A stretch of 64,000 bases of DNA, from contig NZ_OZ245041.1 of the NCBI RefSeq assembly GCF_965224175.1, positions 5,208,001 through 5,272,000 of the forward strand. Reading direction: 5' to 3'. Shown piece by piece: positions 1 to 8,722 of the stretch; positions within the stretch are counted from its first letter, which is position 1, and every line of letters starts with the position of its first letter. This DNA is from Kordia sp965224175. Its GTDB lineage: Bacteria; Bacteroidota; Bacteroidia; Flavobacteriales; Flavobacteriaceae. Below the pieces are notes generated by a model that had not been told where the DNA came from, did not search any database, and saw only the letters and a list, made by a program, of their open reading frames with translations. A program made the position numbers and the translations under genes.

Positions 1-147
1 CATATTCAATATTGAATTTGTTAGATGTTTTACCTAAATAATAGTTATTATCTAATTTCATTTTAAGTGTTAATAATATTTTACATTATGTTAAGAATAA
101 TTAACTTTGCGTTAAAATTACTTAGCATAAGTAAAAAAGAATAGATT

Positions 148-603
148 ATGACAATACAAGTACAAAAGACAGTTTTTAATTTCGCTACAACCATTTTATT
201 AACGGGAGGCTATCTATTTTATATTTTTGGAATTCAAGTAGATAGTAATCTTCCGAAGGTTTTGGATATTAAATTTTGGAGTGTTTTTATATTAAAATTG
301 ACAGTGTTAATGGTGGTTGCAAAAATCATCTTGTTCATTTTATTTGCAATTTTCAAAAAAGTAAAAAATAGAAATATGGATGAAGAAGATTTAGGGTTTA
401 TGGATGAGCGCGATAGGCTTATAGAAATGAAATCAGATCGTTATAGTCATTGGATTACAATGTTTGGATTTATGGCTTCAATGATTCTTGTTTCTATGGG
501 TTATTCAGTTCAGTATATGTTTATAACCATTTTGAGTTTTGGGTTTGTGTCATCAATAATGAGTGATGTTTGGAAAATCTATTTCTACAATAAAGGATTT
601 TAA
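148..603 (+). CDS. small four-helix membrane protein paired with an HTH regulator
   Basis: A 151-residue hydrophobic protein of unknown function. I see about four membrane segments (near residues 10-30, 43-70, 103-119 and 122-145) and a charged loop around residues 70-100 rich in Asp/Glu/Arg (MDEEDLGFMDERD). It ends one base before the start of the HTH regulator that follows, so the two are almost certainly translated from one mRNA. A small membrane protein followed at once by a short XRE-type regulator is a common bacterial pairing, but the role is not established and I do not assign one. The upstream 147 bases are AT-rich, without an attC-like palindrome. Confidence 0.75.
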   Translation: MTIQVQKTVFNFATTILLTGGYLFYIFGIQVDSNLPKVLDIKFWSVFILKLTVLMVVAKIILFILFAIFKKVKNRNMDEEDLGFMDERDRLIEMKSDRYSHWITMFGFMASMILVSMGYSVQYMFITILSFGFVSSIMSDVWKIYFYNKGF

Positions 604-604
604 G

Positions 605-841
605 ATGAAAAAAGACCATATTCAAAACAAGATAAGGACTTTACGGTTTTTCAAGGACGAAATGACGCAAAAGCAATTGGCTGACGAAATTGGAGTTACA
701 AGACAAACTGTGGCAGCTATAGAAAGTGGGAAATATTCTCCTTCTCTCGAATTAGCCTTTAGAATCTCAAATGTTTTTAAAGTCACTTTGGATGAAGTAT
801 TTACTTATGACTTGTCAAAAGACAAATTCAAAAAAAAATAG
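605..841 (+). CDS. short XRE-family helix-turn-helix regulator
   Basis: A 78-residue DNA-binding protein that is essentially one HTH domain: the segment MTQKQLADEIGVTRQTVAAI is the classic helix-turn-helix of the XRE/YozG-type family, followed by ESGKYSPSLELAFRIS. I chose the ATG at 605, just after the TAA of the membrane protein; an in-frame start further upstream would overlap that gene. It probably represses its own two-gene operon. The lysine-rich C-terminus is typical of these small regulators. Confidence 0.85.
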   Translation: MKKDHIQNKIRTLRFFKDEMTQKQLADEIGVTRQTVAAIESGKYSPSLELAFRISNVFKVTLDEVFTYDLSKDKFKKK

Positions 842-925
842 AATGACAATATATGTATATACATGTCTTTAAAACCAGTATAAATTCTGAGGAGTTAATC
901 ATAACACTTGAAAAAAAATGTTAAA

Positions 926-1579
926 ATGAGTAAGTTGAAAAAATTCTGGGATAATGCTTCAAAAAACTATGATAATACAGAGGAGCGTTTTGAATACATC
1001 CACCGCAAGTCAAGAGAATACACTAAAGAGTATCTCGAAACTACTAATGTTGTATTGGATTATGGATGTGGAACAGGCACAACAGCTTGTGAAATAGCCA
1101 ACTATGTTAAAGAAATTTATGCCATTGATATATCATCAAAAATGATTGAAATTTCGAATGGAAAGGCAGTTGATAATAATATTGAAAATATAACATTCGT
1201 TGAAGGAGATATTTTTGATGAAAAGCTAAAAAAAGAATCTTTTGATAGGATTCTTGCTTTTAATATGTTGCACACTATTCCTAATCCCGAGAATGCAGTG
1301 CAAAGAGTAAATGAATTATTAAAACCTGATGGGTTGTTTATATCTATTACTCCGTGCTTAAGAGATAAAATGTCCTTTCTAGTTAGCTTGCAAATTCGAC
1401 TAGTTCAGATAATGTGCAAAATTGGAATAATTCCAGTTCCTATTAGAAGGGTTAAAAGTTCAGATATAGATGATTTAATTGCAAATGGTAACTTTCAGAC
1501 TATTGATACCGAAAAGATATATAAAGGTGCATCAAGTTATTTTATTGTAGCAAAAAAAAGAGTGCAGATTGAGAAATGA
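926..1579 (+). CDS. class I SAM-dependent methyltransferase
   Basis: A protein of about 217 residues with a Rossmann-type methyltransferase fold. Motif I is VLDYGCGTGTTACEIA, followed by the acidic strand IYAIDISSKMIEIS and the post-I/II region FVEGDIFD; the segment FDRILAFNMLHTIPNPENAV is the motif IV region. It would transfer a methyl group from S-adenosylmethionine to a small molecule or lipid; the substrate cannot be told. The N-terminus (KFWDNASKNYDN) is typical of UbiE/Methyltransf_11-like enzymes. A TTG 18 bases earlier is possible, but the ATG at 926 gives a normal N-terminus. It is followed by the first attC-like palindrome, so it may be the last gene of a cassette. Confidence 0.85.
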   Translation: MSKLKKFWDNASKNYDNTEERFEYIHRKSREYTKEYLETTNVVLDYGCGTGTTACEIANYVKEIYAIDISSKMIEISNGKAVDNNIENITFVEGDIFDEKLKKESFDRILAFNMLHTIPNPENAVQRVNELLKPDGLFISITPCLRDKMSFLVSLQIRLVQIMCKIGIIPVPIRRVKSSDIDDLIANGNFQTIDTEKIYKGASSYFIVAKKRVQIEK

Positions 1580-1662
1580 GTGAAAAGCAAAATATCACAG
1601 GAATTTATTCTTAAAATTTAGATATCTCTTTCATAGCTTCTTTCAGGACGGGTCATAATGAC

Positions 1663-1797
1663 ACACAACGGTCTCGTGTATGAGTAGTAGCGGATTTCTA
1701 CTCACTAACTTTTCAGTTTTGCACTGACCTTTGGTTTTATGTTTATACTTTTATTTTATCATTTAAACCGCTATTACTTATACACTGTGTTAGTGAT
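1663..1797. repeat. attC-like recombination palindrome 1
   Basis: The left arm GTGTATGAGTAGTAGCGG (about 1676-1693) is nearly the reverse complement of the right arm CCGCTATTACTTATACAC (about 1768-1785), 16 of 18 positions pairing. The outer ends carry CAACGGTCT on the left and GTGTTAG on the right, like the ends of the other three palindromes in this region. The arms enclose about 75 bases. Long imperfect palindromes with conserved ends between unrelated genes are what integron attC sites look like; the attC assignment is my inference. Confidence 0.55.
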
Positions 1798-1814
1798 AGG
1801 CATTTGTATAATAA

Positions 1815-2723
1815 CTATTTTGAATTCTTTCTGAGTTTCTCAATAATCTGGACATCTACCCAAAATATATTAACTTCAGATTCTTCAAAAGTTTCGCCAT
1901 GATGTATTCTGTTGAAAAAGAAATATTTTCCATCATGTGAGACCATACCACGATTATCTTCATATTCCGTATTTATTTCTGGCCCCATATTAATTGCAGG
2001 GCCCCAAGATCCATCCTCCTTACGGAAACTTATATACAAATCTGAGTTTCCGTAACCACCTTCTCGCTCACTATCCCAGATCAAATACGTTTCATCAGGG
2101 GCAATAAAAGGATGGGCAGTCCATTTCCCTGTATTTATTTCCTTGCCGAATGGCTTTGGTACTTCACGTATACCATCTTTTACTACAGAATATCGAATAG
2201 TGCCAATACCATCTGGATCTCTTTCATCAAAAACATAGGTGCCTAAATTAGAAGTAGTAAGACGCATAATAAGAATTTGATCGTATTCAGGACCTAAACT
2301 TATTTTTTCGGACCAACCAGAAGCAGTTCGCTCTTGGAACTCATTTCCAAGATAAAGTGTGTTACCATCAGGAGATATAAAGCTTTTCATGCCATAGTCC
2401 TCTATTTCATCTGTAATAACGGGTTGCTGCCATGCTCCATTTCTAAATCGAATAACATAGGGTTTAGAGGTTTCGCCTTTTTGTTGTCTCAAAAAATAGA
2501 ACTCTTTTGTTAGGGGATCGAAGAGCGGGATTCTTTCATGATTTTTTGTTGAAACCATACCAGGAGCAAATAGTTCAGGGGTTAAACCAGGTGGTTTTTG
2601 ACCAAGAAAGTATTCTTCTTGAGAAAATAACTCTCTCAAATTTGAATTTTCTTTTCTGTCCTTACACCCACAAATAACTATTGTTAAAGAGAATATCGAT
2701 AATAGATGACTCGAATATTTCAT
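1815..2723 (-). CDS. lipoprotein with PD40/WD40-like beta-propeller repeats
   Basis: A 302-residue protein with a lipoprotein signal peptide ending in a VICGC lipobox, so it is likely anchored in the outer membrane or exported. The body carries repeats of the PD40 type: FISPDGNTLYLGNE, FIAPDETYLIWDSE and VSHDGKYFFFNR, each followed by acidic or polar loops, and GNSDLYISFRKEDGSWGPA, which is very characteristic of the TolB-like/PD40 propeller family. No enzyme motif is seen. It lies alone between two attC-like palindromes, as a single-gene cassette would. Confidence 0.8.
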   Translation of the reverse strand: MKYSSHLLSIFSLTIVICGCKDRKENSNLRELFSQEEYFLGQKPPGLTPELFAPGMVSTKNHERIPLFDPLTKEFYFLRQQKGETSKPYVIRFRNGAWQQPVITDEIEDYGMKSFISPDGNTLYLGNEFQERTASGWSEKISLGPEYDQILIMRLTTSNLGTYVFDERDPDGIGTIRYSVVKDGIREVPKPFGKEINTGKWTAHPFIAPDETYLIWDSEREGGYGNSDLYISFRKEDGSWGPAINMGPEINTEYEDNRGMVSHDGKYFFFNRIHHGETFEESEVNIFWVDVQIIEKLRKNSK

Positions 2724-2771
2724 TTGTTTTATAATATTATAAATAATTTAACGCTTTTTGATTTAGCTTAT

Positions 2772-2962
2772 CACCAACGGTCTTGTATATGAAATGTAGC
2801 GTGTAAATAGACACGAACTTTTCGGATTATACACGAGCCAAATTTTTAATTTTTATCTTTACTGTTGGTAAAGATAAAAATTAAAAATTTGGTGGACTTC
2901 GTAAATAAGCAAAAACCTTTGAGAAAGCCAGAAATAGCTATGTTTTATATACGTTGTTGTAG
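2772..2962. repeat. attC-like recombination palindrome 2 with a 25-bp perfect inner inverted repeat
   Basis: The left end CCAACGGTCTTGTATATGAA pairs with the right end around ATAGCTATGTTTTATATACG (2934-2953), the same layout as the other palindromes here. Inside it, 2838-2862 and 2868-2892 are perfect inverted copies of 25 bases separated by TGTTG. The last codons of the SDR gene lie inside the right arm, as cassette genes often do. Confidence 0.55.
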
Positions 2963-3822
2963 GGCGTTTTTATCGAAGAATTAATTAATCTTTCGCTTAT
3001 ATCCCAAAGCTTTTTTGCGGTCTCTGCATTAGTTGCCCAAGGTTTAAGTTCTTTCACTTTACAATTTCTGAAATTTTCCCCTGTTACTCCCTTAATCTCG
3101 CAAGATGCACAAATATAAATAGAGGTTTTTGCCCCCTTTTCTGGTGACTTTAGAAACAGTTTCATAAGTGGCGAAATTATTTTACCAAACAGACCATTTT
3201 GAGAACCTAAATTAGTTCCTACTTCTCCTGGGTCAACAGAATTGACAGTTACGCTACTTTCTTTGAGTTTATTTGTTAATTCATAGGTAAAGAGAATGTT
3301 TGCTAGTTTTGAATGACTATACACTTTCAGGGATTTAAAGCCATTATTAAAATTCAAATCTTCAAAGTTCATTTTCTTAACAAGCATATGTGCTCCTGAT
3401 GCTACATTTACAATTCTAGCGGAATCAGTTGATTTTATTCGCTCAAGTAATAAATTAGTCAACAAGAAATGAGATAGATAGTTGACGGCGAACATTTCTT
3501 CATAGCCATCTATGGTGAGTTTTCTAATTGTGTTAAAGACACCTGCGTTATTTAAAAGAATATGTAAAGGTTTGTTGTAACTCAAAAAGGTTTCGGCTAT
3601 TTTGACTACTTCGGTCAATGATGATAAATCGCCAACTATTAAATATATACTTTGATTTCCCGTTTCTGATTTTATTTCCTTTATAATTTTTTCTCCTTTT
3701 TTTGAATTACGCCCTATCAAATATAATTCAGCTCCCATTTTTGCTAAAGCTTTGGAAGAAGCTAATCCAATTCCACTAGTTGCACCTGTGATTAGAACAG
3801 TTTTGTTAGCTAAATTTCCCAT
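2938..3822 (-). CDS. short-chain dehydrogenase/reductase
   Basis: An NAD(P)-dependent oxidoreductase of the classical SDR family, about 294 residues from the ATG at 3822. The cofactor-binding motif is TVLITGATSGIGLASS near the N-terminus; NNAG follows at ILLNNAGVF; the catalytic Ser lies in VNVASGAH and the Tyr-Lys pair in YSHSKLAN. The closest look is to retinol-dehydrogenase/WW-oxidoreductase-like SDRs. A longer reading to 3891 exists, but it would overlap the next gene, and GNLANKTVLITG is the natural N-terminus. The substrate is unknown. The C-terminal residues are encoded by the attC-like palindrome. It forms a same-strand run with the two genes upstream. Confidence 0.9.
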   Translation of the reverse strand: MGNLANKTVLITGATSGIGLASSKALAKMGAELYLIGRNSKKGEKIIKEIKSETGNQSIYLIVGDLSSLTEVVKIAETFLSYNKPLHILLNNAGVFNTIRKLTIDGYEEMFAVNYLSHFLLTNLLLERIKSTDSARIVNVASGAHMLVKKMNFEDLNFNNGFKSLKVYSHSKLANILFTYELTNKLKESSVTVNSVDPGEVGTNLGSQNGLFGKIISPLMKLFLKSPEKGAKTSIYICASCEIKGVTGENFRNCKVKELKPWATNAETAKKLWDISERLINSSIKTPYNNVYKT

Positions 3823-3832
3823 ATTTAGTTTT

Positions 3833-4210
3833 TTATTTGTTTGAGACTTCTTTACTCTGCCAAGCAAAAAGTATGATTGTAAGTAATCCAATAATAGTTG
3901 TTATCAAGAAAAAAATATCGTCTAAATCCTTTGGCGGATTCATAAAAGTTGTAAGAATAGATAGGATAGCAACACCAATGTTAGTCCATTTGTTGCCCTT
4001 AAATGGCAGAAATTGAGAAAGTACAACCATTAAAATTGGTAATTCGAGTAATACACCACCAATTAGCATAAGTTCTTCTGTGATTGTATTACCGTTAACA
4101 ATTCCACTCTGTATTTCTTCAAGCAAACCAGTCCTAAAAAGGTCGTGAATGTCCTTAATGATAATGTTGAGCAATACGAATACCCATAAAAAAGACAATT
4201 TCGTTCTCAT
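3833..4210 (-). CDS. small four-helix membrane protein (DUF6326-like)
   Basis: A 125-residue integral membrane protein with hydrophobic segments near residues 5-23, 45-66, 78-88 and 100-117. The sequence RTKLSFLWVFVLLNIIIKDI followed by HDLFRTGLLEEI resembles the DUF6326 family of small four-helix proteins; this is from memory of the family and not a search. It lies 10 bases upstream of the SDR start and 97 bases downstream of the Crp-type regulator, on the same strand, so the three may be one cassette. No function is assigned. Confidence 0.7.
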   Translation of the reverse strand: MRTKLSFLWVFVLLNIIIKDIHDLFRTGLLEEIQSGIVNGNTITEELMLIGGVLLELPILMVVLSQFLPFKGNKWTNIGVAILSILTTFMNPPKDLDDIFFLITTIIGLLTIILFAWQSKEVSNK

Positions 4211-4307
4211 AAAATATATTTTTTATTGAGCTACAAAATTATTCTTCTAAAAATCAGGATTCATACACCTAGGTTAACTTCGGTGAAAAATGATAAGATA
4301 AAGGAAT

Positions 4308-4883
4308 TTATTTTTGTTGAGAAAGTCGTTTCCGTATTCTACTTAAAGATTGAGGTTTGATCCCAAGATAACTTGCTAAATGATATTGAGGAACTCTTTT
4401 TAATAAATCAGGTTTTAATTTTCTTAATTCTAAATAATGCTGTTCAGGCGAGAGGTTTCTAAATTTATTTGCTGAAACCAATTGATTGGTTGTAAAATTA
4501 TCACTAATTTTTCTGTAAAGAGGAATAAATTGAGGATGATTTATTAAGAATTGTTCAGTTCGTTCTGTTCTGCCTATCGAAAAAATGCAATCTTCAAGAC
4601 ATTCTATAAAGTATTCAGAAGGTTTGTTTTTGATATAACTAACAGGAACAATTGGGTCATTTTCTAAAAAGAAGTCAGTGTTTTTTTCTTCTCCATCAAC
4701 TAAAAAATAGCTGCGAACACACCCTTTTAATAAAAGATAACTTTCTTTAGCATATTCACTTTCTCTTAATAAAACAGTCCCTTTTTTTTGTTTTTTAATA
4801 ATAGAATTTTCTTCAATAATTCTAATTTCCTCCGTATTTAGGGAAATGTATTGAGAAAAGTAGTTTATTAAAAGTTTACTCAT
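4308..4883 (-). CDS. Crp/Fnr-family transcription regulator
   Basis: A 191-residue regulator with an N-terminal cyclic-nucleotide-binding-like beta-roll (LLRESEYAKESYLLLKGCVR) and a C-terminal segment ending YHLASYLGIKPQSLSRIRKR, the usual recognition helix of flavobacterial Crp/Fnr relatives. The family in this phylum often lacks the residues needed for cAMP binding, so the ligand is unknown. It probably controls the membrane protein and SDR just downstream. Confidence 0.85.
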   Translation of the reverse strand: MSKLLINYFSQYISLNTEEIRIIEENSIIKKQKKGTVLLRESEYAKESYLLLKGCVRSYFLVDGEEKNTDFFLENDPIVPVSYIKNKPSEYFIECLEDCIFSIGRTERTEQFLINHPQFIPLYRKISDNFTTNQLVSANKFRNLSPEQHYLELRKLKPDLLKRVPQYHLASYLGIKPQSLSRIRKRLSQQK

Positions 4884-4928
4884 TTCGAATTTCTTGTTTT
4901 TTTTAGTTAAAAGGTCTGTTTTTAAATG

Positions 4929-5063
4929 TCCTACGGTCTCGTATAACCGTCAGTTACGGGTTTAATTAGCTATTATTTTCGGTTTAGCACCAGCCTTAGC
5001 AATTCCGAGTGGATTCGGACGTAGTCGAATCCGCCGTAATTGCGGTTATACATTGTTGGCAAC
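4929..5063. repeat. attC-like recombination palindrome 3
   Basis: The left arm CGGTCTCGTATAACCGTCAG pairs with the right arm around CGTAATTGCGGTTATACATT (5034-5053); the shared core is GTATAACCG against CGGTTATAC. Between the arms lies a second hairpin, GGATTCGGACGTAGTCGAAT followed by CC. The stop of the DinB gene (5046) lies in the right arm. Confidence 0.55.
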
Positions 5064-5564
5064 AGTATTTATTTTCATTCTATCCTCAATCTGTTTTAGA
5101 TGTCGTTCAGTATGGAACAAAATAAAGTTGAGCCAATCGGTTATTGTCATTTCTCCTAATAGGAAATGATTATGTATTCTATTGTCAAGTCTTATTTTTT
5201 CAGTCGCTAAGTCGTTTTTGATAGTATTCCTTAATGTTGAAAATGCCGAATTAAAGTCAGTCAGATTTTGAAAATGTCCTTTCGGCTTGAGTAATTCAGG
5301 CGTTTGTAGTTTTTTGTTTCGCTGGTCAACTAAAATGGTTTCCAGTTTACCTTGTCCAACAATTTCTGTAGTCTTGGATTCACTTTCCGAAGGTTTAGAT
5401 ACAATGCTGTAAATAACCTTATCAGTTATATAAATGTGTTCTAAAATTTCTAATACATTCCATTCAGAACCATTTTTTTTAGTCAGTTTTTCAATCGGAT
5501 AACCTTTAATAGTTTCCAATAGTTTATCAGTGTTCAGTTCAAAGTAATTAATATATTTTTCCAT
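5046..5564 (-). CDS. DinB-family protein
   Basis: A 172-residue protein with the four-helix DinB fold. The pattern of a long N-terminal helix (NYFELNTDKLLETIKGY), a conserved WNVLEILEHIYITDKVI with one metal-ligand His, and a C-terminal TDWLNFILFHTERHLKQIE supplying further His residues fits the metal-dependent DinB/YfiT family. Members are thiol transferases or damage-inducible proteins; which applies here cannot be said. It sits alone between palindromes 3 and 4, as a single-gene cassette. Confidence 0.85.
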   Translation of the reverse strand: MEKYINYFELNTDKLLETIKGYPIEKLTKKNGSEWNVLEILEHIYITDKVIYSIVSKPSESESKTTEIVGQGKLETILVDQRNKKLQTPELLKPKGHFQNLTDFNSAFSTLRNTIKNDLATEKIRLDNRIHNHFLLGEMTITDWLNFILFHTERHLKQIEDRMKINTVANNV

Positions 5565-5578
5565 TTCTGTTTTTTTAT

Positions 5579-5632
5579 ATTGTTGCCAACGTATGTATAA
5601 CAGGAATTCCTGTTATTTCTACTATAACCAAA
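5579..5632. repeat. short attC-like palindrome 4
   Basis: The segment begins with TTGTTGCCAACGTATGTATA, like the outer ends of palindromes 2 and 3, and contains the perfect palindrome AACAGGAATTCCTGTT. It is the last such site before the recombinase pseudogene. Confidence 0.45.
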
Positions 5633-5699
5633 CCTATTTTTCTTTTAAGAATTTAGTTATTTTTAAAACTACAATTTTCTTACTCAAAGTCAAAATCAT

Positions 5700-6420
5700 C
5701 TAAAGAATTTTAATGTTTTCAATACCAGTTTTCGTAATATGTGTATAGATTTCGATGGTCTTTGAATTTTGATGCCCTAATATATATTGGATGTATCGTA
5801 AACTAATACCTTTTTCTAACAAGTGAGTTGCAAAACTATGCCTAAGTGTATGTGGAGTCACTTTTTTAGTAATTCCAGTATTCAGAGTGTATTTATTTAA
5901 AAATTCACGAATACTGATACTGTATACTTACTTCCTCGCTGTCCTTCAATTAGATATTGCTCTGGAGCATATTTTTGATATAAATTTTTATGAGTTTCTT
6001 AATTCTCTTGGCTAAAGTTACGTAACGGTCTTTTTTACCTTTATCAGCTACAATGTGTATTTTATTTTCTTCTAAATAAACAGACGATAATTTTAAATTT
6101 ATCAGTTCACTGACTCTGAGACCACAACTATAAATTACAATTAAAATAGTCTTATGTTTTAAGTTAGGAATAGATTTGAGTAATTGAATAGTTTCTTTTT
6201 GTGAAAACACAATGGGTAATGGTTTACTTTTCTTTGGACGGTCTATAAAATAAGTTTGCTGTTTTCCTCCCAATACTCTTAATAATAGAATTTTATGGCA
6301 TTAATCATTTGATTTTGATACGACTCACTTATTTCTCTTTCTTGAACTAAATAGCGCATATATGCCCTAATCATTTCATTAGTAATTTCTTGAGGCTGAT
6401 AAGCATAGTGAAAAAACTAA
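5700..6420 (-). pseudogene. tyrosine recombinase (integrase), broken by frameshifts
   Basis: Three pieces on the minus strand, in different frames, add up to one tyrosine recombinase. The N-terminal SAM-like piece (about 6420-6275) reads EITNEMIRAYMRYLVQERE. The middle piece (6273-5950) carries the catalytic first Arg region YSCGLRVSELINLKLSSVYL and the Lys-containing hairpin ADKGKKDRYVTLA. The C-terminal piece (about 5930-5700) reads TPHTLRHSFATHLLEKG, then ILGHQNSKTIEIYTHI, giving the HxxR, LGH and nucleophile Tyr. All catalytic boxes are recognisable but no single frame spans them. The last box and the ending ENIKIL resemble flavobacterial integron-type integrases. It lies directly beside the four attC-like palindromes, so it may have mobilised those cassettes. 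Confidence 0.85.
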
Positions 6421-6780
6421 AAAACACTAACCAAAATTTTAGACTAAAAATGACATCCAAAAAACCTGCTGAGGTTTTATATAAAAGTAGCGGAGGAAAT
6501 GACCAAAAGCAGCGGAGGTTTTCCTAAAAACCTAAGCAGGTTTTTTAGGAAAGGTGCGTTGGGTTTATTTGAAAGGTTTAAGTGTTTAATTTTTAAATGT
6601 TTAAGGTTTGTTTAAATGCGTTGACTATTTAGCTATAAACTTTTTAAACAGATTACTCTAGTCATGCTTCCTTCGTAATGACGTTGCATATAAATTCTTC
6701 TGATATGTAGGAATGACAAAATAATGAGACATTTAATCATACTCTGACTCCGCCCAGTATAAAAGTTCAGTATGAAGCGC
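6421..6780. other. intergenic region with one strong inverted repeat
   Basis: About 360 bases without a gene. It contains a near-perfect inverted repeat at 6522-6550 (TCCTAAAAACCT, loop, AGGTTTTTTAGGA) preceded by two related GCGGAGG copies at 6490 and 6512. I see no promoter or coding signal. Confidence 0.4.
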
Positions 6781-6800
6781 ATTGAGCGCAGTCGAGATGC
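6780..6800. repeat. dispersed flavobacterial repeat, copy 1 (TGAGCGCAGTCGA core)
   Basis: The core TTGAGCGCAGTCGAGATGC recurs inside purL (20366-20390, inverted) and near 52811-52830. Short imperfect palindromes with this core are scattered through many flavobacterial genomes. Confidence 0.6.
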
Positions 6801-6803
6801 AAC

Positions 6804-6833
6804 AAAAAAGCCATCTCATTGAGATGGCTTTTT
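6804..6833 (-). terminator. rho-independent terminator of the beta-oxidation operon
   Basis: AAAAAGCCATCTCA, loop, GAGATGGCTTTTT: a strong stem with flanking A and T runs just downstream of the acyl-CoA dehydrogenase stop at 6893. Confidence 0.85.
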
Positions 6834-6892
6834 AACAAACAACTAAATTCTAAAACCTATAGAAAGTGTATTTAGAATTACTTTTCAATATT

Positions 6893-8704
6893 TTAGAAAC
6901 AATATTCGTTTTCAGCGGTCATTTTTTCTGCAATAGTATTACGTAAAGCCACTACATTTGGCATGTTTGCATATTTAGTGAAACGTTTTAGCCCCATTAA
7001 CATCATACGTTGTTCATCTCCTTCTGCAAACGAAACGATACCTTCTTTTGCTTTAGTAGTGATTTTTTCTACCGCATTGAATAAGTTTAATTTTGTCATT
7101 GCTATTTGAACTTCCTGAGAATCTTCTCCGAAACGTTTAGCATTCTTTTCAGTACGTAAGATTGAAGATTCAATCATATAGATTTCAATTAAGATATCTG
7201 CAGCAGCCATAAGTAATTGTTGATGCTCTTCTAGTTTTGGTCCAAATTTTTGAACAGCTGATCCAGCAACCATTAGGAATACTTTTTTCAACTTTCCTAG
7301 TAATTCTTTTTCTTCTGAGAATAATTCAGAGTAATCTGGAATGTCAAATGAAGGAATTCCCATTAATTCGTCTGCTACCTTCATAGCTGGTTCTAGTAGG
7401 TTTACGTGTCCTTTCATCGCTTTTTTAACCAACATTCCAACGGCTAACATTCTGTTGATTTCATTCGTTCCTTCGTAGATACGAGAAATACGTGCATCTC
7501 TCCAAGCTGATTCCATTGGTGTATCAGCAGAGAATCCCATTCCTCCAAAGATTTGAATTCCTTCGTCTGTACACTTTTGTACATCTTCTGAAACTTTTAC
7601 TTTTAAGATAGAACACTCAATTGCATATTCTTCAACACCTTTTAATTCTGCTTCTTGATGCGTGTTTCCTTCAGATTCACGAATCGCAATTCGGTCTTCA
7701 ATATTTTTTGCAGCTCTGTACGATCCAGATTCACCAACGTAACAAGCCGTTGCCATTTCTGCTAATTTTGCTTTGATGGCTCCAAACTTTGCAATTGGAG
7801 TTTTAAACTGAATACGTTCGTTTGCATATTTTGTAGCTTCTGTAATGACACGACGTTGTGCATCTAAACAAGCAGCTGCTAATTTGATACGTCCAACGTT
7901 TAAAGCATTCATAGCAATTTTGAAACCATTTCCTCTTTCAGAAAGCATATTTTCTACAGGAACTTTTGTTTCATTAAAGAATACCTGACGAGTAGAAGAG
8001 GAGTGAATTCCTAATTTGTGTTCTTCTTCTCCTAAAGTGATTCCGTTTGGATTGTCTTTGTCAAATTCAACAATAAACCCTGTGATGTTTTTATCATCTT
8101 CAATACGAGCAAAAACGATGAATACTTCTGCAAAACCAGCATTAGATATCCACATTTTTTGCCCAGAGATTAAATAGTGTGTTCCATCTTCAGATAAAAC
8201 AGCTTTTGTTTTCCCAGAGTTTGCATCCGATCCTGCACCTGGCTCTGTTAAACAGTACGCACCAAATTTTTGTCCCGTTGCCAATGCAGGAACATATTTT
8301 TTCTTTTGTTCTTCCGTTCCGTAAAGTGTAATTGGCATCGTTCCAATTCCAGTATGTGCTCCAAATGCTGTAGCGATAGATCCTGTTGCACCAGAAATAT
8401 AATCGCAAGTAAGCATGGTAGAAACAAATCCCATTCCCATTCCGTCATAGGCTTCAGGAACTGCAATACCTAAGAAACCAAGTTCACCAGCTTTGCGCAT
8501 AATTTCTTCCGTAAGCGCATAGTCTTTCTTTTCAAACTGTTCTTTCTTAGGCCATACTTCACGATCGATAAATTCTTTTACCGATTCTTTCATCATTTGT
8601 TGCTCCTCAGAAAAATCTTCAGGAGTAAATACGTCTTCACATTTTGTCTCTTTTACTAGGAATTGTCCTCCGCGTAAGATGTCTTTATTTATTTCTGTAC
8701 TCAT
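6893..8704 (-). CDS. acyl-CoA dehydrogenase, long form
   Basis: A 603-residue flavoprotein that would catalyse the first step of fatty-acid beta-oxidation, making trans-2-enoyl-CoA with FAD. The FAD/substrate-binding segment YCLTEPGAGSDANSGKTKAV and the WISNAG box are clear, and the catalytic Glu lies in RISRIYEGTNEINR near residue 410. The C-terminal extension of about 180 residues makes it longer than the usual 380-residue enzymes and resembles VLCAD-type enzymes. It is the last gene of a same-strand run with thiolase and the FadB-like fusion, and a terminator follows. Confidence 0.95.
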   Translation of the reverse strand: MSTEINKDILRGGQFLVKETKCEDVFTPEDFSEEQQMMKESVKEFIDREVWPKKEQFEKKDYALTEEIMRKAGELGFLGIAVPEAYDGMGMGFVSTMLTCDYISGATGSIATAFGAHTGIGTMPITLYGTEEQKKKYVPALATGQKFGAYCLTEPGAGSDANSGKTKAVLSEDGTHYLISGQKMWISNAGFAEVFIVFARIEDDKNITGFIVEFDKDNPNGITLGEEEHKLGIHSSSTRQVFFNETKVPVENMLSERGNGFKIAMNALNVGRIKLAAACLDAQRRVITEATKYANERIQFKTPIAKFGAIKAKLAEMATACYVGESGSYRAAKNIEDRIAIRESEGNTHQEAELKGVEEYAIECSILKVKVSEDVQKCTDEGIQIFGGMGFSADTPMESAWRDARISRIYEGTNEINRMLAVGMLVKKAMKGHVNLLEPAMKVADELMGIPSFDIPDYSELFSEEKELLGKLKKVFLMVAGSAVQKFGPKLEEHQQLLMAAADILIEIYMIESSILRTEKNAKRFGEDSQEVQIAMTKLNLFNAVEKITTKAKEGIVSFAEGDEQRMMLMGLKRFTKYANMPNVVALRNTIAEKMTAENEYCF

Positions 8705-8722
8705 TTTGTATGTAGGATTATT

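Noticed and set aside
5700..6420. Intact site-specific recombinase
   Set aside because: The catalytic boxes lie in different frames, with stops between them, so the gene is broken.
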